A stretch of 64,000 bases of DNA from Adhaeribacter aquaticus DSM 16391. Its GTDB lineage: Bacteria; Bacteroidota; Bacteroidia; Cytophagales; Hymenobacteraceae. A program made the translations under genes and the position numbers. Positions 54,911 through 63,886 of the stretch are shown in pieces. Below the pieces are notes generated by a model. That model saw only the letters and a program-made list of their open reading frames with translations. It had not been told where the DNA came from and did not search any database. How positions within the stretch are numbered: the first letter of the stretch is position 1; every line of letters begins with the position of its first letter. The stretch is taken from contig NZ_KI421517.1 in the NCBI RefSeq assembly GCF_000473365.1, positions 1,013,363 to 1,077,362 of the forward strand, read 5' to 3'.

Positions 54911-56836
54911 TTATTCAGCGATTTTGGTTACTTTAAACTCTGTACGGCGGTTGCGCTGATGCTCTTCTTCTGTTTTTGCATTTTTAACAACTAACCGGGT
55001 TTCGCCGTAACCTTTGGCTGTAATACGGGCGGGTTCAATACCTTTGGAAATAATATATTCGACCGCTGATCTTGCCCGCCGCTCTGATAAATCCATGTTA
55101 TAAGCATCTTTACCACGCACGTCAGTATGGGAACTTAGCTCTATGGTGATTTTTGGATTGTCTCTCAGCGTTTGAACTAATTTATCTAACTCTAAGGCTG
55201 CATCCGGACGAATATCAGCTTTATCCAGGTCGTAGAAGATATTCTCTACCACTATAGCTTTGTTCTTGATAATAGGATTCAAGGTTAAAGTAGCCGATAA
55301 ACGAATTTCTGTTAATGGTTTTGTTAAAGAAGCCTGAGATGGCGTTTTACCTACCGTTGTGATAGCTTGACGAGCAGCGAAATATCCGTTTCGCTCAGCT
55401 AACAGCGAATAGGTACTTGCTGTATCTAAGTCAAAACTTACCAAACCGTTAGCAGGTGTTCTGGCATCTTCTATTCGTTTCCCCTGGGCATCTAATAACG
55501 TAACCCGAACATCAGCCATTTCCCTGGTTCCGCCTCCGGTTTGTAACTGCTCCAATACTTTTACATCCACCCAAAAATCAACCCGTTTAATCGGACTTTT
55601 TCTAAAGAAGTAAATATCATCACTCCCCTTGCCGCCTTCTCTTTCAGAAGAAAAATACCCACTATCCTCACTTACCGGATAAAGCGCAAAATCATCCCCT
55701 GTAGAATTTATTTCGGGTCCCAAATTTACTACCTGGTTATTCTCTACTTTATAAAGGTCTAGTTTACCTAAGCCCAAATGGCCATCAGAGGCAAAATACA
55801 AGGTACCATCCGGACCTACAGACGGAAAGCTTTCGTTACCGGGTGTGTTTATGGGCGCTCCCACATTTTCGGGAGCAGAAAAATTACCACTGGCATCTAA
55901 AACAGATCTGTAAATATCAGTTCCGCCTTGTCCGCCCTTCCGGTTCGAAGCAAAATACAAGGTCTTGCCATCAGGCGCTAAAAAAGGAGTAGAATCCCAG
56001 GCATCCGGACTATTAAGGCGAGGGGCACGAGGTTCTGTCCAGGCTCCAGACCGGAAACGGGAGACAAATAAATCTACGTTCTGACGGCCTTTTCGAGTTC
56101 CTTCATTGCCCCGGGCAAAAATCACCGTTTTACCATCTGCCGAAAAGGTAGCCACCGCATCATGTATACCCGAAAGGTTAAGCATATTATCCAACTTACG
56201 TACCGAGCCGGTTCCCAGAAAATCAGTAGAGATACTTGGTTTAAAACCATATAAATCCGTAAATCCCTGACCATTACCTTTAAAGGTTGGTCCTGCTCCC
56301 CGCGATGAAGCAAATATTATTTCTCCTTCGGCCATACTTACCCCAAAATCTGCCGCTTCGGAATTTATGTGATCCAAAGGAATAACTTCGTAGTTAAGCT
56401 TGTTTTTTAATACCGTAGGTAAGGCTTTTAAATTCTGAATTTCTAGTTTTGCCTGATCTAAAAATTTTTGGTTGGCACCTATCTGCAGGTATTGGGCCAG
56501 GTGGGTAGCAGCCTCATCGTATTTCCCGTTCGCCCGCAGCGCCATGCCATAGTAAAAGTTGGTATCTTCTCTTTTAACGCCGTTATCCAAAGCTGCCTTG
56601 TAATAAGGTTCTGCCAACTGGATGCGGTTTGATCGGCGGTAAGCTTCTGCCAGCTTAAGGTTTAAAATACCATCGCGTTGTTTATTTTTTACTGCCTTCA
56701 GGTAAAACCTTACGGCTGGTTCAAATTCCTCACGCGCAAAGTATTTATCGGCCCGGCCCACATTGGAGAGGGAGCTGCAGCCTACCATTGCAGTTAAGGA
56801 TAGCACTACCAATACTAAATAAATTTTGGATACCAT
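54911..56836 (-). CDS. PorE-like OmpA-family lipoprotein (TPR, beta-propeller, OmpA)
   Basis: From the ATG at 56834-56836 the product is 641 residues, with a lipoprotein signal (cysteine at 20, LTAMVGCSS). TPR repeats come first (about 25-125: YFAREEFEPAVRFYLKAVK), then a PD40/WD40-like propeller (ATFSADGKTVIFARG, PFLAPDGKTLYFASNRKGGQ, PSVGPDGTLYFASDGH), a carboxypeptidase-regulatory-like domain, and a C-terminal OmpA peptidoglycan-binding domain (ENIFYDLDKADIRPDAALEL, SSHTDVRGKDAYNMDLSERR). This order is that of PorE, which tethers the type IX secretion machinery to peptidoglycan. Several paralogues exist per genome, so orthology is likely but not certain. The longer frame would begin with TTG and give no better signal. 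Confidence 0.88.
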   Translation of the reverse strand: MVSKIYLVLVVLSLTAMVGCSSLSNVGRADKYFAREEFEPAVRFYLKAVKNKQRDGILNLKLAEAYRRSNRIQLAEPYYKAALDNGVKREDTNFYYGMALRANGKYDEAATHLAQYLQIGANQKFLDQAKLEIQNLKALPTVLKNKLNYEVIPLDHINSEAADFGVSMAEGEIIFASSRGAGPTFKGNGQGFTDLYGFKPSISTDFLGTGSVRKLDNMLNLSGIHDAVATFSADGKTVIFARGNEGTRKGRQNVDLFVSRFRSGAWTEPRAPRLNSPDAWDSTPFLAPDGKTLYFASNRKGGQGGTDIYRSVLDASGNFSAPENVGAPINTPGNESFPSVGPDGTLYFASDGHLGLGKLDLYKVENNQVVNLGPEINSTGDDFALYPVSEDSGYFSSEREGGKGSDDIYFFRKSPIKRVDFWVDVKVLEQLQTGGGTREMADVRVTLLDAQGKRIEDARTPANGLVSFDLDTASTYSLLAERNGYFAARQAITTVGKTPSQASLTKPLTEIRLSATLTLNPIIKNKAIVVENIFYDLDKADIRPDAALELDKLVQTLRDNPKITIELSSHTDVRGKDAYNMDLSERRARSAVEYIISKGIEPARITAKGYGETRLVVKNAKTEEEHQRNRRTEFKVTKIAE

Positions 56837-56919
56837 TAATTTAGCAGTAGAGATATTTAGTGTATAATTAAGCTTCAATATTATTACTATTTATAGTATA
56901 TACTCAGTTATTAATACAT

Positions 56920-57402
56920 TTAGAAGTACCGGGAAAGCCAGGTTTCTTTTGCGGGCTTTGGCCATTCCTGCAATACTTGTCCGGCTGTGTTTATAGTACT
57001 GTCAAAGTATAGCGAATCTGGCTTGATGACACCTGCATTTACGCCTTCTTTTACTTCTTTTAACGGAACTACGGCTACGGTATTGCCTTGTAAAAAAGCT
57101 AATTGCGTACGGTCAAAGAACGATACGTTTAATAATTCCTCCAGTTGCTTTACAAACCGAACGGAGGCATCAATTGAGCAACCACTCGGGCTATTTACAT
57201 CTTCATTATTGCCAATAACCAGGAAGCGGTTATGAAATATTTGGGCAGATGCCTGAAGTTTTTGGCCATGACTGGTCCACTCCACCGAAAATATTTGTAA
57301 AGCTGGCTGTAAGCTTTCTATTTCGGCATCGGTTAAACTACGGCTGGCCTGGTATATCCAAACCCGGGAATTGGCTGGTAATTGCTGAAAAGGAATATAC
57401 AT
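56920..57402 (-). CDS. Conserved Bacteroidota protein, often mislabelled ABC transporter ATPase
   Basis: From the ATG at 57400-57402 the product is 160 residues and starts MYIPFQQLPANSRVWIYQAS. It has no Walker motifs. Segments FSVEWTSHGQKLQASAQIFHNRFLVIGNNE and SGCSIDASVRFVKQLEEL look conserved, and the family is one I associate with small single-copy cytoplasmic proteins in this phylum. A GTG 30 bp upstream is less likely. It is 83 bp upstream of the PorE-like gene start on the same strand. The function is unknown. Confidence 0.8.
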   Translation of the reverse strand: MYIPFQQLPANSRVWIYQASRSLTDAEIESLQPALQIFSVEWTSHGQKLQASAQIFHNRFLVIGNNEDVNSPSGCSIDASVRFVKQLEELLNVSFFDRTQLAFLQGNTVAVVPLKEVKEGVNAGVIKPDSLYFDSTINTAGQVLQEWPKPAKETWLSRYF

Positions 57403-57548
57403 ATGTTTAATTGCCGATGACTGAAAACCCACGGCTTTATTTTAAATTTTAATGTAAGCGAAAGTTTATAGAAAATATACTCAAAGCAAAAGTTAATTAC
57501 CGCAATTACAAAATTTTATTTAAAACTGGCCGTTTCTGCTAAAGGTAA

Positions 57549-58355
57549 TTAGGTATTAATACCCTCGGCTGAGGCAATTAGTTCGGCAATATCAAAGACT
57601 TTAACCTCCTGCTCTTTTTCCTTATTTTTTACGCCATCCGATAACATCGTCATACAAAACGGACAAGCCGAAGCAATTATTGCAGCTTCGGTTCCCAGGG
57701 CCTCTTCGGTTCTCTCTATATTGATATCTTTCAAGCCTGGCTCAGGTTCCTTCCACATTTGTGCCCCGCCGGCACCACAACATAAGCCACTCGCCCGGCT
57801 ACGCTTCATTTCTACCAAATCGGCATCCAGAGCTGCCAACACCGCTCTGGGAGCCTCATAGATGCCATTAGCCCGCCCCAGATAACAGGAATCATGAAAT
57901 GTAATGCGCTTGCCCTTAAATTCACCGCCCTCCGCTAATCGTACTTTGCCTTCATCAATAAGTTGTTGTAAAAAGGTACTGTGATGTATTACCTCATAAT
58001 TACCACCTAAAGCCGGATACTCATTTAGTAACGTATTAAAACAATGTGGGCAGGCCGTCACTATTTTCTTTATGCCATACCCATCCAGCACCTGAATATT
58101 GGTTAGCGCCTGCATCTGGAACAAAAACTCATTTCCAGCCCGTTTTGCCGGATCGCCGGTACAACTTTCTTCTAAACCCAAAACAGCATATTTAATTCCT
58201 ACGTGTTCCAGGATACGCACAAATGCCCGGGTTACATTTTTATACCTATCGTCAAAAGCCCCCGCACAGCCTACCCAGAATAATATCTCCGGCATTTCGC
58301 CTCTGGCCATGTAATCAGCCATAGTAGGTACGGTAATCTGTCGTTTGTTTTCCAT
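57549..58355 (-). CDS. CCG-domain iron-sulfur oxidoreductase subunit (HdrB-like)
   Basis: From the ATG at 58353-58355 the product is 268 residues. It contains two cysteine-rich CCG-type domains: WVGCAGAFDDRYKN, ESCTGDPAKRAGNE and ACPHCFNTL in the first, and HDSCYLGRANGIYEAPR, GLCCGAGGAQMW and ACPFCMTML in the second. Such domains bind non-cubane or [4Fe-4S] clusters in heterodisulfide reductase, glycolate oxidase and related complexes. Its natural partner appears to be the membrane 2x[4Fe-4S] protein encoded at 59733-61103, together forming a quinone-linked oxidoreductase or electron-transfer complex. A Kelch gene now lies between them. Confidence 0.92.
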   Translation of the reverse strand: MENKRQITVPTMADYMARGEMPEILFWVGCAGAFDDRYKNVTRAFVRILEHVGIKYAVLGLEESCTGDPAKRAGNEFLFQMQALTNIQVLDGYGIKKIVTACPHCFNTLLNEYPALGGNYEVIHHSTFLQQLIDEGKVRLAEGGEFKGKRITFHDSCYLGRANGIYEAPRAVLAALDADLVEMKRSRASGLCCGAGGAQMWKEPEPGLKDINIERTEEALGTEAAIIASACPFCMTMLSDGVKNKEKEQEVKVFDIAELIASAEGINT

Positions 58356-58428
58356 TAAGTTTAGCTCAAAGCCCAATCCTAAAAGTAGAAAGTTTAAGCC
58401 TATTTTCTAATACCGAATCGCTCTTCTT

Positions 58429-59637
58429 TTATTCAGGATTGAACTCATACAAGCTACGGCTGTTTAGCTCAATTACATAAGCTTTGTTATTTACTACAAA
58501 AGTATTCCGCCCGGTACCACCCGGGTAGGGCGCTTTCTCTAGCCACTGATTAGCGGTTACATTATATTGCCAGCAGTTTCCATTTTCTTCCATTAGGTAA
58601 GGCGTATTATTCAGGACGAAGGCCAGCGAAAATTTTTTCTTTTCTTTATTGAAATCTGGTAACGCAGTCCATAAATCTTTATTGGGTTCATATTGCCAGA
58701 ACGCATAAGACTCTTTGATGCTCTCAGTACCAGCAAAATAATAACCTCCTCCTACATAAGCTTTGTCGCCGAGCTTGAAACTTATTGCGCTTTCTAAGGT
58801 ATTAAACGGAATATCCTTTTTCTGGGTCCATTTATCCGTTGCTGGATCGTATTCCCACATATCTTTCACTTCCGGGTCAAAATATTCACCCCTGCCAACG
58901 GCAATATAACCTTTGTTATCTAAAACAAAAGCTGCGGCATGTATGCGTCCACTTCCCGGAAAGTCGGCTTTTTTTGTCCAGGTTCCGGTTTCGGTATTAT
59001 ATTCCCAAAAATCGTTCTTGAAACCTAAAGGCCAATACGTAAACCCGGTCGTAATGTAAATTTTATTACCAATGGTAAAACTAACTCCGCCTAACCTTTT
59101 CAGGCCTGGAAAATCATTCTTTTGAATCCACACATCGGAAGCAGGAAGGTATTCCCAAAAATCCTTTTCAGTAAAATCACCCGAACCGCCTAAAGTAAGA
59201 AAACCGGAATTTACGCCCGAGATGGTTAAGGCGTTACCACGGGCTTCTCCCAGAAAATCCTTTTTGCGGGTCCAGGTGCCGGTAAGTACGATAAAATCCT
59301 GGGTACTGGTAAGTGTTACGCTTTCTCTAGTCACCGATACTTTACCGGTACTGCCATTTACCGGTACTTTTGTAATAATGGTGCTGTCATTCATTTCCAT
59401 TACCTCGGCTACCGCACCGTTAAAACGTACTGTTATATTAGCCGGTCTATTCCCAAAATGCTTACCACTTACCGTTACTAATTCGTTAACCTTTCCTTTA
59501 CTGGGTTTAACCGTCAGTTCAGTTAACGTATCGATGTTGGGCAAAACACCATCCTCCTGATCGGTAGTACAGCCCGGAAAAAGTAGTACACCAACCATAA
59601 GCAGGCTTAAACAAAAAAGGTATTGAATAGCTTTCAT
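58429..59637 (-). CDS. Kelch-repeat lipoprotein with IPT/TIG domain
   Basis: The 402-residue protein has a lipoprotein signal with cysteine at 23 (LFPGCTTDQ). One IPT/TIG domain follows (about 40-118: VKPSKGKVNELVTVSGKHFG) and then a Kelch-type propeller with repeats. Each repeat carries a Gly-rich turn and a WEY or WQY strand (DFWEYLPASDVWIQKNDFPG, DFWEYNTETGTWTKKADFPG, DMWEYDPATDKWTQKKDIPF). About six blades are visible. Such proteins are surface-exposed binding proteins in Bacteroidota. The gene interrupts the pair of iron-sulfur subunit genes on the same strand, about 74 bp before the CCG subunit. Confidence 0.9.
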   Translation of the reverse strand: MKAIQYLFCLSLLMVGVLLFPGCTTDQEDGVLPNIDTLTELTVKPSKGKVNELVTVSGKHFGNRPANITVRFNGAVAEVMEMNDSTIITKVPVNGSTGKVSVTRESVTLTSTQDFIVLTGTWTRKKDFLGEARGNALTISGVNSGFLTLGGSGDFTEKDFWEYLPASDVWIQKNDFPGLKRLGGVSFTIGNKIYITTGFTYWPLGFKNDFWEYNTETGTWTKKADFPGSGRIHAAAFVLDNKGYIAVGRGEYFDPEVKDMWEYDPATDKWTQKKDIPFNTLESAISFKLGDKAYVGGGYYFAGTESIKESYAFWQYEPNKDLWTALPDFNKEKKKFSLAFVLNNTPYLMEENGNCWQYNVTANQWLEKAPYPGGTGRNTFVVNNKAYVIELNSRSLYEFNPE

Positions 59638-59732
59638 TATAACTTGTTTTAAATTAAGTAAGCTTACGCTACTTAAAACAACTGCACCATTCTTCCTTTG
59701 TTTATTAACTTATTTAGCTTTCTGGCATTGCT

Positions 59733-61103
59733 TTAGCCTGCCTTTGTATCGGCTTTCTCCTGGATAAATAAATTATCAGCCCAGTTCAGGCGGTCGGAGG
59801 GCGAGAAAGCCCAAGGCGCCCCATTATTTTCGATGTTGGTAAACATGGCATTTAACGCTGGTGGCGCGGCCGATTCCTCTAAAACCAAATACCGGCGCAT
59901 TTCTACAATGGATGATAACGGATCTATGTTCACGGGGCACGCTTCTACGCAGGCATTGCAGGTAGTGCAGGCCCATAGTTCTTCCGGCGTAACATAGCCA
60001 CGCAGCAACGTTTTCTCCTCCGTTACCTTCACCCCCTCTTCGCCCAATTCCCGGTAATGGTTGGGCCGGAAAATAGCCGGGTGTTCGCCTTTTTCTTCCA
60101 TCCGGTCGCGGGTATCCATTATAATTTTACGCGGCGATAATAATTTACCGGTAATGTTAGCCGGGCACATATTGGTACAGCGGCCACATTCCGTACAGGT
60201 ATAGGCATCCATTAAGTTTTTCCAGGTAAGGTCTTCCACATCCCTGGCTCCGAACTTGGCTGGTTCGGCTCCTTCAGGTAAAGCTGGCATTTGGTAACCC
60301 GGATCTAACATAGCTTTTATTTCGTGGGTAATGCTCTCATTTGTAGAAAATTTTCCTTTGGGCTCTAACCGCGAGTAATACACATTAGGAAAAGCCATAA
60401 TAATATGGAAATGCTTGGAGCTGGGCAGGTAATTTAAGAAAGCAAAAATGCCTAAAATGTGCAGCCACCAACCAACACTTCGTACAACTTCCAGATAATC
60501 GATATCATTGCCATAAATATCAACCAATAAACCGCTAATAGGAAAACTACCAGCTAACTCCTGCCCGGCCAATTGATGCAATTTCAGATCGGCAATATTA
60601 AAAGCAAATAAGGCTTTCATCAATACTATTTCAATTATTAGAATAATGTTGGCATCTAACCTGGGCCAAGCGCGCATCTCTGCCCCCCAAGTTAAGCGGG
60701 GCACTTTTACCAGATTGCGACGGGCTAAAAAAATAACGCAGGCCACTATTACCAGAAAGGCCAGTATTTCATTAACAGCCATAAGCACATCATAAGCTGG
60801 CCCTAAAAAACTTAAAGCCCGGTGGGTACCAGATATTCCATCAATAAGTATTTCCAATACTTCGATATTAATAACCAGGAAACCTACATAAACCAAAGCA
60901 TGCAAGATGGCCGGGAATGGCCGCTTAAACATTTTCTGCTGACCAAAAGCAACCAGCAATAACTTATTAACCCGCTCCGATCTATTGCCTCCAATAGCTA
61001 AATCACGGCCCAACTTAATATTTTTAGAAATTTTTTTGGTTTGCCAAATAAAAAAAAATGCTGCAAAAAAGGTAATAACACCAAAGAGTATATTGCTGAT
61101 CAT
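59733..61103 (-). CDS. Membrane iron-sulfur oxidoreductase subunit (HdrC/NarI-4Fe4S type)
   Basis: The 456-residue protein has five or six membrane helices in its first 250 residues. A cytoplasmic ferredoxin-like domain follows with two [4Fe-4S] motifs, CTECGRCTNMCP and CTTCNACVEACP. The C-terminal VEMRRYLVLEES and NNGAPWAFSPSDRLNWAD are typical of this Bacteroidota group. It probably passes electrons from a soluble dehydrogenase or ETF via the CCG subunit (57549-58355) to the quinone pool. The donor is unknown. It is upstream of the Kelch and CCG genes on the same strand. Confidence 0.92.
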   Translation of the reverse strand: MISNILFGVITFFAAFFFIWQTKKISKNIKLGRDLAIGGNRSERVNKLLLVAFGQQKMFKRPFPAILHALVYVGFLVINIEVLEILIDGISGTHRALSFLGPAYDVLMAVNEILAFLVIVACVIFLARRNLVKVPRLTWGAEMRAWPRLDANIILIIEIVLMKALFAFNIADLKLHQLAGQELAGSFPISGLLVDIYGNDIDYLEVVRSVGWWLHILGIFAFLNYLPSSKHFHIIMAFPNVYYSRLEPKGKFSTNESITHEIKAMLDPGYQMPALPEGAEPAKFGARDVEDLTWKNLMDAYTCTECGRCTNMCPANITGKLLSPRKIIMDTRDRMEEKGEHPAIFRPNHYRELGEEGVKVTEEKTLLRGYVTPEELWACTTCNACVEACPVNIDPLSSIVEMRRYLVLEESAAPPALNAMFTNIENNGAPWAFSPSDRLNWADNLFIQEKADTKAG

Positions 61104-61215
61104 AGGCCTTTTACAGTTATATTTTTGCAGTACGTAAGGTAAAGAAAACCGCCATGTTTTTGCTCTGATTAAAAATTTATTTTGCGATACTATTGCACAG
61201 TATATTCCTACTTCT

Positions 61216-61223
61216 TACTTTTG
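61216..61223 (+). promoter_or_regulatory. Bacteroidota -7 box of tRNA-Phe
   Basis: TACTTTTG matches TAnnTTTG and lies 23 bp upstream of the mature tRNA 5' end. The same octamer precedes three other genes in the window. Confidence 0.5.
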
Positions 61224-61246
61224 CATACTTTTTAACGAAAGCAGTT

Positions 61247-61322
61247 GGTGATGTAGCTCAGTTGGTAGAGCAAAGGACTGAAAATCCTTGTGTCGTTGGT
61301 TCGATTCCAATCATCACCACCA
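61247..61322 (+). tRNA. tRNA-Phe (anticodon GAA)
   Basis: The cloverleaf is complete: acceptor GGTGATG with CATCACC, D-arm AGCTCAGTTGGTAGAGC, anticodon stem AAGGA/TCCTT around CTGAAAA, and T-arm GGTTCGATTCC. Discriminator A and CCA are encoded at the end. Confidence 0.97.
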
Positions 61323-61326
61323 ACTG

Positions 61327-61362
61327 AAAAAAACCTCCTAGTGAAAACTGGGAGGTTTTTTT
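61327..61362 (+). terminator. Terminator after tRNA-Phe
   Basis: AAAAAACCTCC and AGT pair with ACT and GGAGGTTTTTT around a GAAA-type loop, followed by further T residues. Confidence 0.85.
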
Positions 61363-61606
61363 ATGCCCTTTTTACGACCGCATGAGTGTTCGTGCGACAT
61401 TACACATGAGACGTATGTAATATACGTTATCCCCCCAATAAAGCATAACCGCTGGAGCAATTTGGCGCATATTTTGGCGCACAATACCCGTTAACGATTC
61501 TCCATTAATGCTACCTCTAAGGCAATTCGCTATCTTTCAGGCTGGTGCAAAACGACGCAATAAAAATCACCTGTCGGGTATAGCAAATCACAGCCCAACT
61601 GTGTAA
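61363..61606. other. Decayed sequence following tRNA-Phe
   Basis: No intact gene. Coding-like patches such as INATSKAIRYLSGWCKTTQ (near 61515-61570, followed by a stop) suggest mobile-element remains. TTTGGCGCA occurs twice, at 61461-61469 and 61473-61481. Confidence 0.45.
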
Positions 61607-61765
61607 TTTAGGGTTGATCAAACCAGCCCCAACGATTTAATTACCGAAGAATTAAGTGGCAAGATTGACAAGGTATAGGAAGCATTCCGGCCAACAGAAT
61701 TTATCGAACGTCAAGATAATATGAGACCCCTTGCGTAGGAAGAAGTAAAACATGGACGAACGTAA
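61607..61765 (+). pseudogene. Small reading frame interrupted by two TAG codons, overlapping the helicase start
   Basis: Between a TAA (61604-61606) and a TAA (61763-61765) the frame reads FRVDQTSPNDLITEELSGKI, DKV, stop, EAFRPTEFIERQDNMRPLA, stop, EEVKHGRT. Both internal stops are TAG (61676-61678 and 61736-61738), and the surrounding sequence is protein-like. The frame overlaps the first 14 bases of the helicase gene, as expected of an adjacent cistron. It is most simply a decaying gene of the same mobile element. No family was recognised. Confidence 0.45.
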
Positions 61766-63713
61766 TCCAAAGATCATTGAAGTTAGCCGAGGAGAAAGCA
61801 CCTCAACCTATATATTGCAAAATGGCGCTAAATTGGGCGAAGTTTTTGACTTCCTACCCGCTGGCATAGTAAATAAAACAGAAACCGGAATAGGCGCTAC
61901 CACTCTGGAATTGAATTCCGAGCGGAACTCCATTATTGTTGAACCGATTAGGGTAACTGCGTCCCGAAAAGCAAAGAAAACGCCGGGTTCCTTGTATGTT
62001 GGTAGTCCTACCCCAGAATTTAATCAAAAGGTTACCAACGACAAGATTAAAGCGTATATTGATAGCCCCGGAGGTAAACATAAGAAGCTGATAGTAGTGG
62101 CTGATAGCCTTCCGCGCGTTATTGAAGCGATTGGTGAAAACGTATACCGCGATTACTTCCTGATGATTGATGAAATCGACGCGTTCCAAAACGACGCAGC
62201 GTTCAGGGGTAGTATGGAAAAGAGCCTGGACTATTACAAGAAGTTTCCCCAAACCAATCGAGCATTGGTTACCGCCACGCCGCTTGGGTTCTCCGATCCA
62301 GAACTTGAGCATGAACATCAAACTATTATACAGTATGAAACCCCGGTTGGCCGGGATATCGCGCTTATTTACACCGATAATGTTTCTGGCTCAGCATTCG
62401 ACCATATCAAAGAACAACTTCAAACAAACCCGGGCCAAAAAATTGCCATCGCCTTCAATTCTGTAACAGGTTGCCGTGGGTTAGCGCAGAAGTTAGAAAA
62501 GGACCGCGTTGTTTCTCCTGCCGAAATTAAAATATTATGCAGCACAAGTAGCGAGGAAAGGGTAGGGAAATACTTCGCTGAGCTCACAAATGAGCAGCTC
62601 CCGGGCCAGGTAACCTTCTTTACCTCCGCCTATTTCAATGGATTCGACCTGGATGAGCGTTATCACCTGGTGTCTATCTCAGACCCAACATCCCCGATAA
62701 CCGCATTATCCGACCATAAACTTAAGCAAATTGCCGGAAGATCAAGGCCAGGCCTACTTTCGGAAACTGTGATTTATGGAACAAGCAAAGAGCTTCCGGA
62801 AGAGATCACTGCCGTAGATGAAAAATCTTTAATAAGTGCCGCGGTTGACGAGATCAAAGCGATCGAGTGCTTCGAAATGAATTTCCGAAATAACCCCGTA
62901 CTTAAAAATAGTATAAAAAAGATCAGAGAACTGGTGGTAGAAAGGACCCGCCATTTAAAGTATTCCTTGGTACGGTTAGACGCGGATGGTAAACCTCAAA
63001 TATCCTACTTCAACGTAGATGCTTGCCTAGAAACCATAAGGGTAAACAAGGAAGTTTACCAGGACGCGGTGTCGCTAAAGGACCTTTTGGGCAAAAATAA
63101 TAATATAATAGGCTTCCACGTTTCTCATTCAAAAACCGCCATCAAGCATGACCTAAAGAAGGATGGCGAGATCAGGAAACGAAATGCAGAAGAAGCCATC
63201 AACCTACTCAGAACCACGAACTCTAGCGCGCAGCTTTCCCTCTTACTGACTGACCCAACCTTACCAGAACAACAAAAGAAGATTATCAGGGAATATGAGG
63301 CCCTCTACCAATTTATAGACGGGGAACAGCTGCTAGAATCCTTAAAAAACCATTATAACCCGGGTGACGCCAGAGCATGGAACACCTTTAAAAGTGCCGC
63401 TATATTCGCCGCTTACGATGAAAGTCATCCTTTTAAACAAAGAATGAACCGCCACTTCAAGGTTGGTGATAGGTATACCCCAGAGCAAATTCTAAAAAGG
63501 CTTAACGCTGTTTTTGAAGAAGCCCACCTGGGTACCAAGCTAGACAGCCCAGTAATTGCAGTCCGGATGTTTAAGCTCTTTTATGCTACCGTTGTAAAAA
63601 GAAAGAGTGGCAAAAGGGCACAGGAAGTAATATCCGACAATCCCAGGAAGGTAACGGTAACCATGACCATAAAAGACCTTACCACATTTGATCCTGCCCG
63701 TTTCCTTGGATAA
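61752..63713 (+). CDS. SF2-type helicase-like protein of a mobile element, with atypical P-loop
   Basis: The 653-residue protein has an SF2-like order of motifs. A P-loop-like TGIGATT lies at 45-51, where the usual Lys is Ala. The DEID box (motif II) is at 140-143 in YFLMIDEIDAFQ, TAT (motif III) at 174-176, and QIAGRSRPG (motif VI) at 326-334. The C-terminal half (about 350-653) is helical and unassigned. It resembles origin-binding-protein-like helicases of Bacteroidota plasmids, phages and conjugative elements, where such a P-loop variant may be a family trait. It lies just after tRNA-Phe, a common integration site. No integrase or relaxase is in view. A role in element replication is inferred. 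Confidence 0.7.
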   Translation: MDERNPKIIEVSRGESTSTYILQNGAKLGEVFDFLPAGIVNKTETGIGATTLELNSERNSIIVEPIRVTASRKAKKTPGSLYVGSPTPEFNQKVTNDKIKAYIDSPGGKHKKLIVVADSLPRVIEAIGENVYRDYFLMIDEIDAFQNDAAFRGSMEKSLDYYKKFPQTNRALVTATPLGFSDPELEHEHQTIIQYETPVGRDIALIYTDNVSGSAFDHIKEQLQTNPGQKIAIAFNSVTGCRGLAQKLEKDRVVSPAEIKILCSTSSEERVGKYFAELTNEQLPGQVTFFTSAYFNGFDLDERYHLVSISDPTSPITALSDHKLKQIAGRSRPGLLSETVIYGTSKELPEEITAVDEKSLISAAVDEIKAIECFEMNFRNNPVLKNSIKKIRELVVERTRHLKYSLVRLDADGKPQISYFNVDACLETIRVNKEVYQDAVSLKDLLGKNNNIIGFHVSHSKTAIKHDLKKDGEIRKRNAEEAINLLRTTNSSAQLSLLLTDPTLPEQQKKIIREYEALYQFIDGEQLLESLKNHYNPGDARAWNTFKSAAIFAAYDESHPFKQRMNRHFKVGDRYTPEQILKRLNAVFEEAHLGTKLDSPVIAVRMFKLFYATVVKRKSGKRAQEVISDNPRKVTVTMTIKDLTTFDPARFLG

Positions 63714-63846
63714 AACCCCCTTAAATAAAACGTATAATAAAATCCAGCTGCCTGCCCATGCTGCCTGCTCATTCTCACCTTAAACATAAACACACAAGAA
63801 CTTCACACTTTCCTAGATATGCAGCGCAGCCGCAGCTTTACCACTT

Positions 63847-63886
63847 TGACCACTTATCTATTTTTTATTAGGGGGATAAGTGGTCA
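63847..63886. repeat. Perfect 12-bp inverted repeat
   Basis: TGACCACTTATC (63847-63858) and GATAAGTGGTCA (63875-63886) flank an AT-rich 16-nt spacer. There is no T-tract on either side, so it is not an obvious terminator. It may be a protein-binding or replication/transfer site of the mobile element, or part of the minus-strand gene end. Confidence 0.7.
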
